64,000 nt of DNA from Sphingomonas hominis (GTDB lineage: Bacteria; Pseudomonadota; Alphaproteobacteria; Sphingomonadales; Sphingomonadaceae), in contig NZ_JABULH010000002.1 in NCBI RefSeq assembly GCF_013328205.1, positions 248,001-312,000 of the forward strand, in the 5' to 3' direction. A program made the position numbers and the translations under genes. Positions within the stretch are counted from its first letter, which is position 1; each line of letters begins with the position of its first letter. The notes under the pieces are model-generated. The model had not been told where the DNA came from and searched no databases. It saw only the letters and a list, made by a program, of their open reading frames with translations. Below are positions 17,235 through 26,540 of the stretch, piece after piece.

Positions 17235-18575
17235 GTGGACGATGAGGAACGGATGACCGGCGGCGGACGTCGCGTGCCGAGCGGACGTGTCGCGCGGTTG
17301 GGCGCGTTCGGGCGGCTGGCGGGCGGGGTTGCGGGCGGCGTGGTGGCGGAGGGCGCGCGGCGGCTGGCGAGCGGCGAGCGGCCGCGAATGGGCGACCTGC
17401 TGCTCACCCCGGCGAACGCGACGCGCGTCGCCGATCAGCTCGCCAATTTGCGCGGCGCGGCGATGAAGCTGGGGCAAATGGTGTCGATGGACGCGGGCGA
17501 TGTGCTGCCGCCTGAACTGACGCAGATCCTGGCGCGGTTGCGCGACAATGCGCACCACATGCCGCCCAAGCAGCTCGACATGGTGCTGGCGCAGGAATGG
17601 GGTCCGGGCTGGCGGCGCCGCTTCGCGCATTTTCAGGCGCACCCGATCGCCGCCGCCTCGATCGGGCAGGTCCACCGTGCGAGGCTGCCCGACGGGCGCG
17701 AGCTGGCGATCAAGGTGCAATATCCCGGCGTGAAGGAGAGCATCGACGCCGACGTCGATAATGTCGCGACCTTGCTGCGCGTGTCGGGGCTGCTGCCGCG
17801 CGAGCTGGACATCCGCCCGTTGCTCGACGAGGCCAAGCGGCAGTTGCACGAGGAGGCGGACTATCGCCGAGAGGGCGCGATGCTGACGCGCTACCGTGAG
17901 CTGCTCGCGGAGGAGGGCGGCTTCGTCGTGCCCGCGCTCGAGCCGACGCTCACGACCGAACGCGTGCTGGCGATGGATTTCGTCGCGGGAGTGCCGATCG
18001 AGACGTTGGAGGATGGGGCGCAGGAGACGCGCGACGCGGCAATGACGCGGCTGATCGCGCTGGTGCTGCGCGAGTTGTTCGACTGGGGGTTGATGCAGAC
18101 CGACCCCAATTTCGCGAATTATCGCTGGCAACCGGATACGGGTCGGCTGGTGCTGCTCGATTTCGGCGCGGCGCGGGCTGTGCCGGCGGAAACGAGCGCG
18201 GGCTATCGCCGGCTGCTGGCGGCCGGGCTGTCGGGAAACCGCGACGCGGTGCGCGAGGCGGCGGTCGCGGCGGGGTTCATGGGCGAGGCGGCGGCGGTGG
18301 CGCACCGCGCGCTGGTCGACCGGATGATCGACGTGATCCTGGGCGAGCTCAACCAGCCCGGTCTGTTCGACTTCGGCGACCGCGCGTTCGTCGGCGTGTT
18401 GCGCGAGCAGGCGATCGACATCGCGCGCGATCGATCGACCTGGCACGTGCCGCCGATCGACACCCTGTTCGTCCAGCGCAAGATCAGCGGCACCGCGCTG
18501 CTCGCCGCACGGTTGAAGGCGCGGGTGGACATTCGCGCGATGGTGGAAGCGCGGATCGGGGAGATGGGTGCGTGA
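17235..18575 (+). CDS. ABC1/UbiB-family atypical kinase, COQ8/ADCK3-like
   Basis: 446 residues from a GTG at 17235, preceded at 7 bases by GAAGGAG; an ATG at 17253 is the alternative. UbiB-family marks are all present: KLGQ in the AAMKLGQMVSMDAG helix, the alanine-rich nucleotide loop AAASIGQVHRA with LAIKVQYPG, the EEADYRRE segment, and LLDFGAARA as the metal loop. The catalytic stretch reads MQTDPNFANY rather than the HADPHPGN form of bacterial UbiB; MQTDPN-(W/F)-(S/A)-N is characteristic of COQ8/ADCK3. The predicted role is in ubiquinone synthesis or quinone/lipid handling at the inner membrane. Confidence 0.88.
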   Translation: MDDEERMTGGGRRVPSGRVARLGAFGRLAGGVAGGVVAEGARRLASGERPRMGDLLLTPANATRVADQLANLRGAAMKLGQMVSMDAGDVLPPELTQILARLRDNAHHMPPKQLDMVLAQEWGPGWRRRFAHFQAHPIAAASIGQVHRARLPDGRELAIKVQYPGVKESIDADVDNVATLLRVSGLLPRELDIRPLLDEAKRQLHEEADYRREGAMLTRYRELLAEEGGFVVPALEPTLTTERVLAMDFVAGVPIETLEDGAQETRDAAMTRLIALVLRELFDWGLMQTDPNFANYRWQPDTGRLVLLDFGAARAVPAETSAGYRRLLAAGLSGNRDAVREAAVAAGFMGEAAAVAHRALVDRMIDVILGELNQPGLFDFGDRAFVGVLREQAIDIARDRSTWHVPPIDTLFVQRKISGTALLAARLKARVDIRAMVEARIGEMGA

Positions 18576-18617
18576 CGCCGGTCGCAGCCCGCGACCTGTG
18601 AGACACGCAAGCAAGTA

Positions 18618-18647
18618 AGCGGGATTCTGAGTCAAGCCCGGGATGAC
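18618..18647. repeat. Palindromic repeat family A, right-arm fragment
   Basis: AGCGGGATTCTGAGTCAAG followed by CCCGGGATGAC. No matching left arm is present nearby. Confidence 0.75.
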
Positions 18648-18658
18648 GAAAGGAGGAG

Positions 18659-18684
18659 GCACCGCGGTTTGCCAACCGCGGTGC
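18659..18684 (-). terminator. Terminator of the manganese catalase gene
   Basis: An 11-bp perfect stem, GCACCGCGGTT (18659-18669) with AACCGCGGTGC (18674-18684), loop TGCC. On the minus strand it is followed by a pyrimidine run (CTCCTCCTTTC). It lies 10 bases beyond the catalase stop and may also serve the upstream plus-strand gene. Confidence 0.75.
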
Positions 18685-18693
18685 TCCATCACC

Positions 18694-19551
18694 TCACGCC
18701 TTGCCGATCTGCTCGGCCTGCGCACCGCTGTCAGGGCGCGCCGCGCCCAGCACCGGCTCGTCGCCGAGCGGCTCGTTGCGGAACACGGTGAACTCGCCGC
18801 GGCCGTCGAGGCTCGGCCCGCTGGTCCAGCGACCCTCGGGATAGCTGCCGTCGAGCGAGGTGACGTAGAAGTTGTAATTGTTCTGATTGTCTTCCTTCTC
18901 CTGCGGGAAGGAATTGGGGATCGGCATTGACGCTTCCTTGCCTAGTTCCTCGATCACCGCGAGCCACTGCTCCTGGTGCATCGTGTCGCGCGCGATCATG
19001 TAATGGAGCATCTTCTTCATGCCCTCGTCATGCGCGGCGTTGAACAAGCGCACCGCCAGCACGCGTCCGGTGCTCTCGGCGGCGACGTTGCAGTACATGT
19101 CGGCGGCGACGTTGCCGCTGGCGTAGATGTGGCTCATGTTGAACGGTACGCCGTCCGAATCCATCGGCATCGCGGCGAGCCCGCTGGACAGCAAGTTCTT
19201 GTGGATCATGCCCTCGATCGCGCCCTTGGCGCTGCCGCCGCCCATCACCGCGCCGACGATGCCGTCCGCCGCACCTTCTTCCTGCAAGGAGGTTGGTGCC
19301 TTGTCGAGGTTGAGCGCCACTGCGGTCGCCAGCATCTCGATATGGCCGATCTCTTCGGTCGCGGTGTGGAGCAGCATGTCGCGGTACTTGGTGGTCGGCG
19401 CGCGATTGCCCCACGCCTGGAAGAAATATTGCATGCAGACGCGGATCTCGCCTTCCACGCCGCCGATCGCCTGCTGCAACATCCGCGCGAACTGGGGATC
19501 GGGCTTCTCGACCGTGACGGGATACTGCAGTCGCTTGTCATGATAGTACAT
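18694..19551 (-). CDS. Manganese catalase
   Basis: 285 residues of the non-heme dimanganese catalase family. The four-helix ligand set is visible: ARMLQQAIGGVEGEIRVCMQYF, TATEEIGHIEMLAT (Glu and His ligands), YCNVAAESTGRVLAVRL and MLHYMIARDTMHQEQW. It disproportionates hydrogen peroxide in the cytosol. The protein ends in the usual extended C-terminal tail (LGDEPVLGAARPDSG). It faces away from the SDR gene at 19765; the shared 213-base gap carries two FNR-type boxes, so both may respond to oxygen. Confidence 0.95.
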   Translation of the reverse strand: MYYHDKRLQYPVTVEKPDPQFARMLQQAIGGVEGEIRVCMQYFFQAWGNRAPTTKYRDMLLHTATEEIGHIEMLATAVALNLDKAPTSLQEEGAADGIVGAVMGGGSAKGAIEGMIHKNLLSSGLAAMPMDSDGVPFNMSHIYASGNVAADMYCNVAAESTGRVLAVRLFNAAHDEGMKKMLHYMIARDTMHQEQWLAVIEELGKEASMPIPNSFPQEKEDNQNNYNFYVTSLDGSYPEGRWTSGPSLDGRGEFTVFRNEPLGDEPVLGAARPDSGAQAEQIGKA

Positions 19552-19652
19552 GGTCGGCCTTTCGGTTGGGCGCTGACGCGCTTTCCACGGCCATGAACGA
19601 TGACGGTCGGGGCTGGTTTATTGCGCAACCACAACAAAAGCGTGGTTTCTCA

Positions 19653-19666
19653 GTGATCTGGATCAA
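19653..19666. promoter_or_regulatory. FNR/CRP-type box 1 (GTGAT-CTGG-ATCAA)
   Basis: 14-bp dyad matching the FNR/FixK consensus TTGAT-N4-ATCAA in 9 of 10 positions. It lies 101 bases upstream of the catalase ATG and 98 bases upstream of the SDR ATG. Confidence 0.6.
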
Positions 19667-19681
19667 GTTTCCTCAGGCGAG

Positions 19682-19695
19682 TTGATCTGTGTCAA
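19682..19695. promoter_or_regulatory. FNR/CRP-type box 2 (TTGAT-CTGT-GTCAA)
   Basis: 9 of 10 consensus positions match TTGAT-N4-ATCAA. Its centre is 29 bp from that of box 1, close to three helical turns. A pair in one divergent gap is less likely to be chance than either alone. Confidence 0.6.
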
Positions 19696-19764
19696 CACAT
19701 TAGCACGGCGGCGGAACGCATCGGACGCCCGGTTCTTCTGTGTCGGACAACGAGGAACCGAGCC

Positions 19765-20622
19765 ATGACCTACCGCCCCGAACCGCCCTTCGCCGAGCAG
19801 CAGCAGGAAGTGCCCGGCACCACCGATCAGATGAACCCGCGCCCCGATCACGGCGAGGACAGCTACGTCGGTTACGGCCGGCTGAACGACCGCAAGGCGA
19901 TCGTGACCGGTGGCGACAGCGGGATCGGCCGCGCGGTGGCACTCGCCTTCGCGCGCGAGGGCGCGGACGTGCTGATCAGCTACCTGAACGAGGACGAGGA
20001 CGCGGCCGAGACCAAGCGGCTGGTCGAGGATGCGGGGCGCCGTGCCGTGCTGGTGCCGGGCGACATCAGCGATCCCGCGCACGCGCGCGACGTGGTCGCG
20101 AAGGCGGTGGAGGCGTTCGGACGCGTCGACGTGCTGGTGAACAATGCGGCATACCAGCACACGTTCGCGGAGATCGAGGACATCGCCGACGAGGAGTGGG
20201 AGAAGACGTTCGCGATCAACATGCACTCGATGTTCTACCTGTGCAAAGCCGCGGTGCCGCACATGCGTGAGGGATCGTCGATCATCAACACGACCTCGGT
20301 CAACGCGGACAAGCCGTTGCCGACACTGCTCGCCTACGCCACCACCAAGGGGGCGATCCACAATTTCACCGCCGGGCTGGCGCAGATGCTGGCTGCCCGC
20401 AAGATCCGCGTCAATGCGGTCGCACCCGGCCCGGTGTGGACGCCGCTGATCCCCTCGACCATGCCCGTCGATCAGGTGAAGTCGTTCGGACAGGAAACGC
20501 CGATCGGCCGCGCGGCGCAGCCGGCCGAACTCGCGCCGCCCTATGTCATGCTGGCGAGCGACGAGGCGAGCTACATCTCGGGCGCGACAATCCCGGTGAC
20601 GGGTGGTACGCCGTTCCTCTGA
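19765..20622 (+). CDS. SDR-family oxidoreductase with N-terminal extension (general-stress type)
   Basis: 285 residues. A roughly 43-residue extension rich in Pro/Glu (PPFAEQQQEVPGTTDQM) precedes the Rossmann motif TGGDSGIGRAV; NNAAYQ and the catalytic YATTKGA (Tyr-x3-Lys) follow, and the C-terminal GATIPVTGGTPFL end is usual. This extended form matches the YghA/YhdF-like stress dehydrogenases. Substrate unknown. A ribosome-binding site (GAGGAACCGAGCC) is present. It is divergent from manganese catalase and may belong to the same stress response; pncB follows 20 bases later. Confidence 0.9.
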   Translation: MTYRPEPPFAEQQQEVPGTTDQMNPRPDHGEDSYVGYGRLNDRKAIVTGGDSGIGRAVALAFAREGADVLISYLNEDEDAAETKRLVEDAGRRAVLVPGDISDPAHARDVVAKAVEAFGRVDVLVNNAAYQHTFAEIEDIADEEWEKTFAINMHSMFYLCKAAVPHMREGSSIINTTSVNADKPLPTLLAYATTKGAIHNFTAGLAQMLAARKIRVNAVAPGPVWTPLIPSTMPVDQVKSFGQETPIGRAAQPAELAPPYVMLASDEASYISGATIPVTGGTPFL

Positions 20623-20642
20623 GCTAACGAACGGAGGACCGC

Positions 20643-21947
20643 GTGGCGGTGACCGACATCGCCACGCGCGTGTACGACCATAGCTGGCGCGTCGATCCGA
20701 TCGTGCGTAGTTTGCTCGACACCGATTTCTACAAGCTGCTGATGCTGCAGATGATCTGGCGCGAGCACCGCGACGTGCGCGCGACCTTTGCGCTGATCAA
20801 CCGGACGAAGTCGGTGCGGCTGGCCGAGGTGGTCGACGAGCGTGAGTTGCGCGAACAGCTCGATCACGCACGCGGGGTGCGGCTGGCGAAGAAGGAGTTG
20901 ATCTGGCTCGCGGGCAACACCTTCTACGGCGAGCGGCGGATGTTCGCGGCCGACTTCCTCGCCTGGCTCGCCGACTTCCGCCTGCCCGACTATGACCTGC
21001 GCGTCGCGGACGGGCAGTATGAGCTGCACTTCGAGGGCGCGTGGACCGACACGACGATGTGGGAGATCCCCGCGCTCGCGATCGTCAACGAACTGCGCAG
21101 CCGTGCCGCGCTTCGCGCACGCGGGCGGTTCGAGCTCGACGTGCTTTACGCGCGCGCGAAAGCCAAATTGTGGGAGAAGGTCGAGCGGCTGCGGCAATTG
21201 CCCGACCTCGTCATCTCCGATTTTGGCACGCGGCGGCGGCACGGTTTCCTGTGGCAGCGCTGGTGCGTCGAGGCGTTGAAGGAAGGGCTGGGCGGGCGCT
21301 TCATCGGATCGTCCAACGTCCTGCTGGCGATGGACAACGATTTGGAGGCGATCGGGACGAACGCGCACGAGCTGCCGATGGTGTTCGCCGCGCTGGCTGA
21401 CAATGACGCGGGCGTGGCGGCGGCGCCGTACCGCGTGCTGGAGGAATGGCAGGCGCATTACGGCGGCAATTTGCGCGTCGTCCTGCCCGACGCGTTCGGG
21501 ACGGCGGCGTTTCTCCGCGGAGCGCCCGACTGGGTGGCGGATTGGACCGGGTTCCGACCCGACAGCCTGCCGCCGATCACCGCGGGCGAGCAGGTCATCG
21601 ACTGGTGGCGCGCGCGCGGGCGCGACCCGCGCGGCAAATTGCTGATCTTCTCCGACGGGATGGACGTCGATTCGATCGAGGCGACCTATCGCCATTTCGC
21701 CGGGCGGGTGCGGATGAGCTTCGGCTGGGGCACCAACCTGACCAACGATTTTCGCGGCTGCGATCCGGAAGGGGGCCGCGCGCTGGAGCCGATCTCGCTC
21801 GTCGCCAAGGTGATCGCGGCGAACGGGCGACCGGCGGTCAAGCTGTCGGACAATCCGTCGAAGGCGACCGGTGATCCGGCGGAGATCGCGCGTTACTTGC
21901 GGATTTTCGGTGAGGGTGGGCGGACGCAGGCGGCGGTTTCGGTTTGA
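20643..21947 (+). CDS. pncB: Nicotinate phosphoribosyltransferase
   Basis: 434 residues from a GTG preceded by GGAGGACC. Family marks are [13 protein letters not shown], the [22 protein letters not shown] segment, [23 protein letters not shown] with the conserved His, and [10 protein letters not shown]. It makes NaMN from nicotinate and PRPP with ATP hydrolysis in NAD salvage. It follows the stress SDR by 20 bases on the same strand, so co-transcription is plausible. A family A repeat begins 4 bases after the stop. Confidence 0.96.
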   Translation: MAVTDIATRVYDHSWRVDPIVRSLLDTDFYKLLMLQMIWREHRDVRATFALINRTKSVRLAEVVDERELREQLDHARGVRLAKKELIWLAGNTFYGERRMFAADFLAWLADFRLPDYDLRVADGQYELHFEGAWTDTTMWEIPALAIVNELRSRAALRARGRFELDVLYARAKAKLWEKVERLRQLPDLVISDFGTRRRHGFLWQRWCVEALKEGLGGRFIGSSNVLLAMDNDLEAIGTNAHELPMVFAALADNDAGVAAAPYRVLEEWQAHYGGNLRVVLPDAFGTAAFLRGAPDWVADWTGFRPDSLPPITAGEQVIDWWRARGRDPRGKLLIFSDGMDVDSIEATYRHFAGRVRMSFGWGTNLTNDFRGCDPEGGRALEPISLVAKVIAANGRPAVKLSDNPSKATGDPAEIARYLRIFGEGGRTQAAVSV

Positions 21948-21950
21948 TCC

Positions 21951-22034
21951 GTCACCCCGGGCTTGATCCGGGGTCCCGCTTCTTCTCGGATTGCGGGGCA
22001 AGGCAGCGGGATTTCCGGTCGAGCCCGGGATGAC
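21951..22034. repeat. Palindromic repeat family A, full copy
   Basis: Left arm GTCACCCCGGGCTTGATCC; right arm AGCGGGATTTCCGGTCGAG then CCCGGGATGAC. Immediately 3' of pncB. Confidence 0.85.
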
Positions 22035-22121
22035 GAAGCAGGTTAGGGGTTACCTGCTCCCCTCCCTGGAAGGGAGGGACGGGGGGTGGGTTGGTCGGGT
22101 ACGCGGCGCTCCGTGTCTCAC

Positions 22122-22523
<402 letters not shown>

Positions 22524-23453
22524 CGGCGGCCGCGACGCCGCCCGCCACCACCGCGGCCTTGCGACGACGTTCGGGATGGCGACGCCCGCCCTCGACCCCG
22601 CTCGCGCCCGCGGGCGGCTCGTGGAGTGCGCCTTGGCTGTCCTCGCCCGGCTCGGCGCGATCCGACCACACGTCCATGAAGCCGTTCATCATCGCGGCAC
22701 CTAGGTTGGGGGTGGCGAACTGCCCGAGCTTGAGCACGCACGCAGGCGCGCCAACCACAGTGGTATTGCGCGGACGCTTGGCGAGTTTCACCACCGCCTT
22801 CGCCACCGTTTCGGGTGCGAGCGCGCCGGGCGGCAGCGACAGTTTCGCGCCGGTGTAATTGCCCGCATGGTCGATGCCCGGCGTGTCGACGAAGGTGGGG
22901 TAGATGTCGCAGACGTGGATGTGTGGGCGCTTCGACACCTCCGCGCGCAGTGCCTCGCTGAACCCGCGCAGACCGAACTTGCTGGCGGCGTAGGCGGCGG
23001 CATAGGGCGTCGCGAAGAAACCGCCGACCGAGATCATGTTGACCCAGGTGCCGCGGTCCTGGCTTAAGAAGATCGGCCACACCGCATGCGCGTCGTTCAT
23101 GTGGCCGATCAGGTTCGCGTCGATGACCTGTCGGTGATCCGCCATCGGCACGTCGTGATATTTGCCGACCACGCCGATCCCGACGTTGCTGAACCACAGG
23201 TCGATCTCACCCAGCACACGCTGCGCGTCGGCGGCGAAAGCGGTGACCGCGGCAGCGTCGGTCACGTCGAGCGTGCGCACCTCCGCGGTGCCGCCGGCGG
23301 CGCGCACCTTGGTGGCGATGTCCTCCAGCCCGGCCTCACCCCGCGCAGCGAGCACGAGATGCGCGCCCTTCTTGGCAAAGGCGAGCGCGGTCGCCGCGCC
23401 GATGCCGCTCGACGCGCCGGTGATGACGACGCGTGAGGCGGAGGACCGGCGGC

Positions 23454-23870
23454 TCATCGGCCGATCGCGTCCTTGACCGCGTCGGTCGCCTTGGCGAGCA
23501 GGCCCTTCTCGGCTTCCTCGGCCTCTTCCTTCGTCTTGAACGCCGCACCCTCGGGCTCGGCGGGGGGCGCGTAGACCGAGAACAGCTTCAGCGCCGACGA
23601 GCCCTTGTTGACGATATTGTGCTGCGATCCCTTGGGCACGACCACCATGTGGTTGGGGCCGGCCTTGGTATTGTGGCCGTCGATCGTGACATGCGCGTCG
23701 CCGGTGACGATGAACGTGGTCTGGTCGGCGGGATGCGTTTCCATGCCGATCTCCTCGCCCGCGGGGATGCTCATCAGCACCACCTGTACCTTGTTGTCGC
23801 GATACACTTCCTTCTGCCACAGCTCGTTCTTGTTCGCGAGCTCGACCATGTCCTTGTTGAAGATCGCCAT
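23454..23870 (-). CDS. Cupin-domain protein
   Basis: 138 residues from an ATG preceded by GGAGAAACAAA; the frame is open 18 codons upstream without a better start. The cupin double motif is seen as GEEIGMETHPADQTTFIVTG and KGSQHNIVNKG, with His residues for metal binding. An acidic/alanine helix near residue 115 (KTKEEAEEAEKG) is a C-terminal addition beyond the small cupin barrel. First gene of a unit with an overlapping SDR and a hypothetical protein. Role unknown; a detoxification or isomerase function would be guesswork. Confidence 0.9.
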   Translation of the reverse strand: MAIFNKDMVELANKNELWQKEVYRDNKVQVVLMSIPAGEEIGMETHPADQTTFIVTGDAHVTIDGHNTKAGPNHMVVVPKGSQHNIVNKGSSALKLFSVYAPPAEPEGAAFKTKEEAEEAEKGLLAKATDAVKDAIGR

Positions 23871-23956
23871 TTTGTTTCTCCTGCGTATTTGGGGTGGTAA
23901 CGACGCAGGGCCCGGAGCGTTCACGCGTCATCCAACAATCATTCGATCGGACGCGC

Positions 23957-24814
23957 GTGAAATTCCTGGTGGCGGAAAGTGAGACGGCCGAGCACCGCGC
24001 CGAGCGGCGCGAACGAGCAGGCAAGAGTCCGGGCGAGACGTTCCAGGCGACGCTGGAGCAAATGGTGCCGGGCGCCGATGTGACGCGGATCGAACCCGCC
24101 GATGCGGACGGCGACCGGATGGACGCGAACGAGATCGCCGCGTTCGATGCGGTGTTCCTGACCGGATCGCCGCTCCACGTTTATGAGGATGCGCCGGAGG
24201 TGCGCCGGCAGATCGCATTCATGCGGGAGGTGTTCGCCAGCGGCGTGCCGTCGTTCGGGTCGTGCGCGGGGTTGCAGGTCGCGGTCGCCGCGGCGGGCGG
24301 GCGCGTGCGCGAAATGCCGGAGCGAATGGAGGCCGCGATCGGGCGTCGGATCGTCGCCACGGAGGAGGGCCGCGACCACCCGCTGCTCGCCGGGCGCACG
24401 CCCGCGTGGGACACTGCGTCGATCCACACCGACGAGGTCGAGGAACTGCCCGCGGATGCGACGCTGCTCGCCTCCAACGGCGCGACGCGGGTGCAGGCGG
24501 CGGAGATCCGCTGCGGGGCGGGCGTGTTCTGGGGCGTGCAATATCATCCCGAGCTCGCACCCGGTGAGATCGCTTCCGCGATCCGCGCGCAGGCGGCGTC
24601 GCTGGTCGAGGCGGGGCTGGCGAGCGACGAGGCGGCGGTCGAGCGCCGCGCCGAGTTGCTTGACCGTATTCACCGCGATCCTGACGACCACGCCGCGCGC
24701 TGGGAGCTGGGCGTCGATGCGGAGTTCGCGCAGGAGGACCGGCGTCGGCTGGAGATCGCCAACTTTATCGCGGCGATCCCGACGTTACGGGGCGAGCGCA
24801 AGTCGGCGGGTTAG
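23957..24814 (+). CDS. Class I glutamine amidotransferase-like protein
   Basis: 285 residues from a GTG (VKFLVAESETAEH); the frame continues upstream but this start matches the family beginning. The nucleophile lies in FGSCAGLQVAVAAAGG and the His/Glu pair in GVQYHPELAPGE, so the triad is complete. An extra C-terminal helical region (AAVERRAELLDRIHRDPDD) of about 65 residues lies beyond the amidotransferase domain. No synthetase partner is adjacent, so it may be a stand-alone GATase1 such as a gamma-glutamyl hydrolase-type enzyme. Confidence 0.87.
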   Translation: MKFLVAESETAEHRAERRERAGKSPGETFQATLEQMVPGADVTRIEPADADGDRMDANEIAAFDAVFLTGSPLHVYEDAPEVRRQIAFMREVFASGVPSFGSCAGLQVAVAAAGGRVREMPERMEAAIGRRIVATEEGRDHPLLAGRTPAWDTASIHTDEVEELPADATLLASNGATRVQAAEIRCGAGVFWGVQYHPELAPGEIASAIRAQAASLVEAGLASDEAAVERRAELLDRIHRDPDDHAARWELGVDAEFAQEDRRRLEIANFIAAIPTLRGERKSAG

Positions 24815-24844
24815 GGTGTGCTTGGGCAAATACAATCTGCTGGC

Positions 24845-24927
24845 GTCACCCCGGACTTGATCCGAGGTCCTGCTTCTCGGACGGGGCAGGAGAAAGTAGT
24901 GGGATCCCGGATCAAGTCAGGGATGAC
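24845..24927. repeat. Palindromic repeat family A, full copy
   Basis: Left arm GTCACCCCGGACTTGATCC; right arm GTGGGATCCCGGATCAAG then TCAGGGATGAC. Lies between the convergent GATase and phosphoesterase genes. Confidence 0.88.
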
Positions 24928-24954
24928 GGTGGGTTGGATCGCTCCGGAGCCGCT

Positions 24955-25440
24955 CTAGCGCGCGATCAGCTGCTGGAGGGTGACGGGTGTTAAGTCGCGC
25001 GCGTCGACGCCGACGTCATATTGGCGCGGCATCGGCTTCAACCGACCGTGGCTGTGTCCGTGGAGGTTGATCGCGCCGCGTCCTTGCGCGTTCCATGAGC
25101 GGAACGGGTAATGGCACAGCACCAGTTTGCGCCCGTCTTCCTCTAGTTCGACGTAATCCTGCACGCTCGCCCAGCCGTGGGCGGCGAGCGTCGCGTCGGG
25201 ATCATTGTTGCCACGGACCAGATGCTTGGTGCCATTGAGCTCCGCCAGCAACGGCGCAACATCGGCGGGGCGGCGCGCGACGTCGCCCAGGTGCCAGACC
25301 TCGTCATCGACACTGACCGCCGCGTTCCAGCGCTCGATCAGCGCTTGATCCATCGCGGCGACGTTCTCGAACGCGCGGCGTTGGATGTTGATCGTGCGAT
25401 GATCGCCGAAATGCGTGTCGGCGGTGAAGAAGCGACCCAT
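24955..25440 (-). CDS. Calcineurin-like metallophosphoesterase
   Basis: 161 residues from MGRFFTADTHFGDHRTINI, where DTHFGDH carries the first metal ligands. The others follow in order: HLGDVARR, VRGNNDP, CHYPFRSW and NLHGHSHGRL. The set is complete, so it is likely active on phosphodiester or phosphomonoester substrates. Its short length places it with small single-domain bacterial phosphoesterases. An upstream ATG 14 codons earlier is less likely because the motif normally lies within ten residues of the start. Confidence 0.9.
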   Translation of the reverse strand: MGRFFTADTHFGDHRTINIQRRAFENVAAMDQALIERWNAAVSVDDEVWHLGDVARRPADVAPLLAELNGTKHLVRGNNDPDATLAAHGWASVQDYVELEEDGRKLVLCHYPFRSWNAQGRGAINLHGHSHGRLKPMPRQYDVGVDARDLTPVTLQQLIAR

Positions 25441-25561
25441 AAGTAGACATACCTCAGCACGAAAGTGCGTCGGCAGACACACTTTGTAAGATTCGCTCGA
25501 TGCGGGTGCGACAGCCTCCAGCGTATAGGACCGCTTTGTAACGGAGCTGTGCGAGGCGGCT

Positions 25562-25756
25562 ATGCGACGGTTCGATTATTTCACGGGAGCGCGCGAGACC
25601 TGGCGCGCGAGTGCGGCGCGCCGTGCCAAGCAGGTCAAGGTCGATCACGGTACCGACGCCATGAGCTACGTGCGCGGGCGGATTGCGCGCAGTTACTGGG
25701 CCAGCTTCCAGCGTCGCCGGTGGAGCTACATCCGCCGCTTGCTGGAGCGCGGCTGA
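25562..25756 (+). CDS. Small basic protein, unknown
   Basis: 64 residues, unrecognised. It is rich in Arg, Trp, Tyr and Phe (MRRFDYFTGARETWRASAARR, SYVRGRIARSYWASFQRRRWSYIRR), which suits nucleic acid or membrane binding. The 121-base gap upstream is shared with the divergent phosphoesterase. Start is ATG with a modest GCGAGGCGG site. Codon use resembles neighbours. Confidence 0.6.
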   Translation: MRRFDYFTGARETWRASAARRAKQVKVDHGTDAMSYVRGRIARSYWASFQRRRWSYIRRLLERG

Positions 25757-25793
25757 GCGCAGGCGCGCGCGGCGGTGAGTGGACGCGCAGGGC

Positions 25794-26540
25794 TCAGGCG
25801 GCAGTGCGCAGCGCGGCGAGATAAGGATGCGCCAGCACGCGCTTGGCGTTGATCGCGTTCACCGCGACGTCGTCGACCAGCCGATCGCCCGCCACCGTGC
25901 GGTACAAGGCGACGCAGCGGCCGATCCGCCCGAAGCGCGCGCCGGCGGCCGCGGCACGGGTGTAGAAATCCCAATCGTTGCAATTGTGGAAGCTCGGATC
26001 GAAGCCCGCGACGCCGGTGACGGTGGCGCGCCGCACGATCGACCAGCTCGGCCCGATCACGCCGCCCGTTGACAGCGCTTCGCGAATGTCGCCGCCGTTC
26101 CATCCGCATTCGGCGCTGCCGATCGCGGCGCCGTCCGCCGCGCGCGCGAAAAAGCCGACCACCACGTCGAGCGCCTCCGCCGGCTCCAGCAGCGCGGCCG
26201 CCGCGCCCGCAAGCCAGACGTCGTCGCTGTCGAGAAAGGCGATCCAGGGCGAGCGGCACAAGGACATGCCGACGTTGCGCGCGTTCGATGCGCCGCCGTT
26301 GCGCGGCAGCACCGCCGCCTCGACGCGCACATCCGCGTCGGCGAGCCGCCGGATCACCGCGGCGCTGTTGTCGCGCGATCCGTCGTCGACCAGCACGACG
26401 CGCGTCGGCGCATGGTCCTGCGCCAACACGCTGTGCAGCGCGTCCGCCACGACGTGCGCGCGATTGTAGCACGGGATCACGACATCGTAGGCGGGAAGCG
26501 GAAGATCGATCCGGGTGACAGCGAGTGGCGGCAGGTACAT
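25794..26540 (-). CDS. Glycosyltransferase family 2
   Basis: 248 residues from MYLPPLAVTRIDLP, with GAAGGAC 4 bases upstream. The GT-A nucleotide-sugar motifs are VVIPCYNRAHVVADALHSVL near 20-40, VLVDDGSRDNS, and FLDSDDVWLAG (DxD-type metal site). The acceptor region has GPSWSIVRRATVTGVAGFD and NDWDFYTRAAAAG. It probably adds a sugar during cell-surface or exopolysaccharide synthesis, but no polysaccharide genes flank it. No membrane helices. Confidence 0.92.
   Translation of the reverse strand: MYLPPLAVTRIDLPLPAYDVVIPCYNRAHVVADALHSVLAQDHAPTRVVLVDDGSRDNSAAVIRRLADADVRVEAAVLPRNGGASNARNVGMSLCRSPWIAFLDSDDVWLAGAAAALLEPAEALDVVVGFFARAADGAAIGSAECGWNGGDIREALSTGGVIGPSWSIVRRATVTGVAGFDPSFHNCNDWDFYTRAAAAGARFGRIGRCVALYRTVAGDRLVDDVAVNAINAKRVLAHPYLAALRTAA

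Noticed and set aside
19713-19734. GGAAC...GGTT as an ECF promoter before the stress SDR
   Set aside because: Spacer is about 13 bases, too short for the consensus; kept only the FNR-type boxes.
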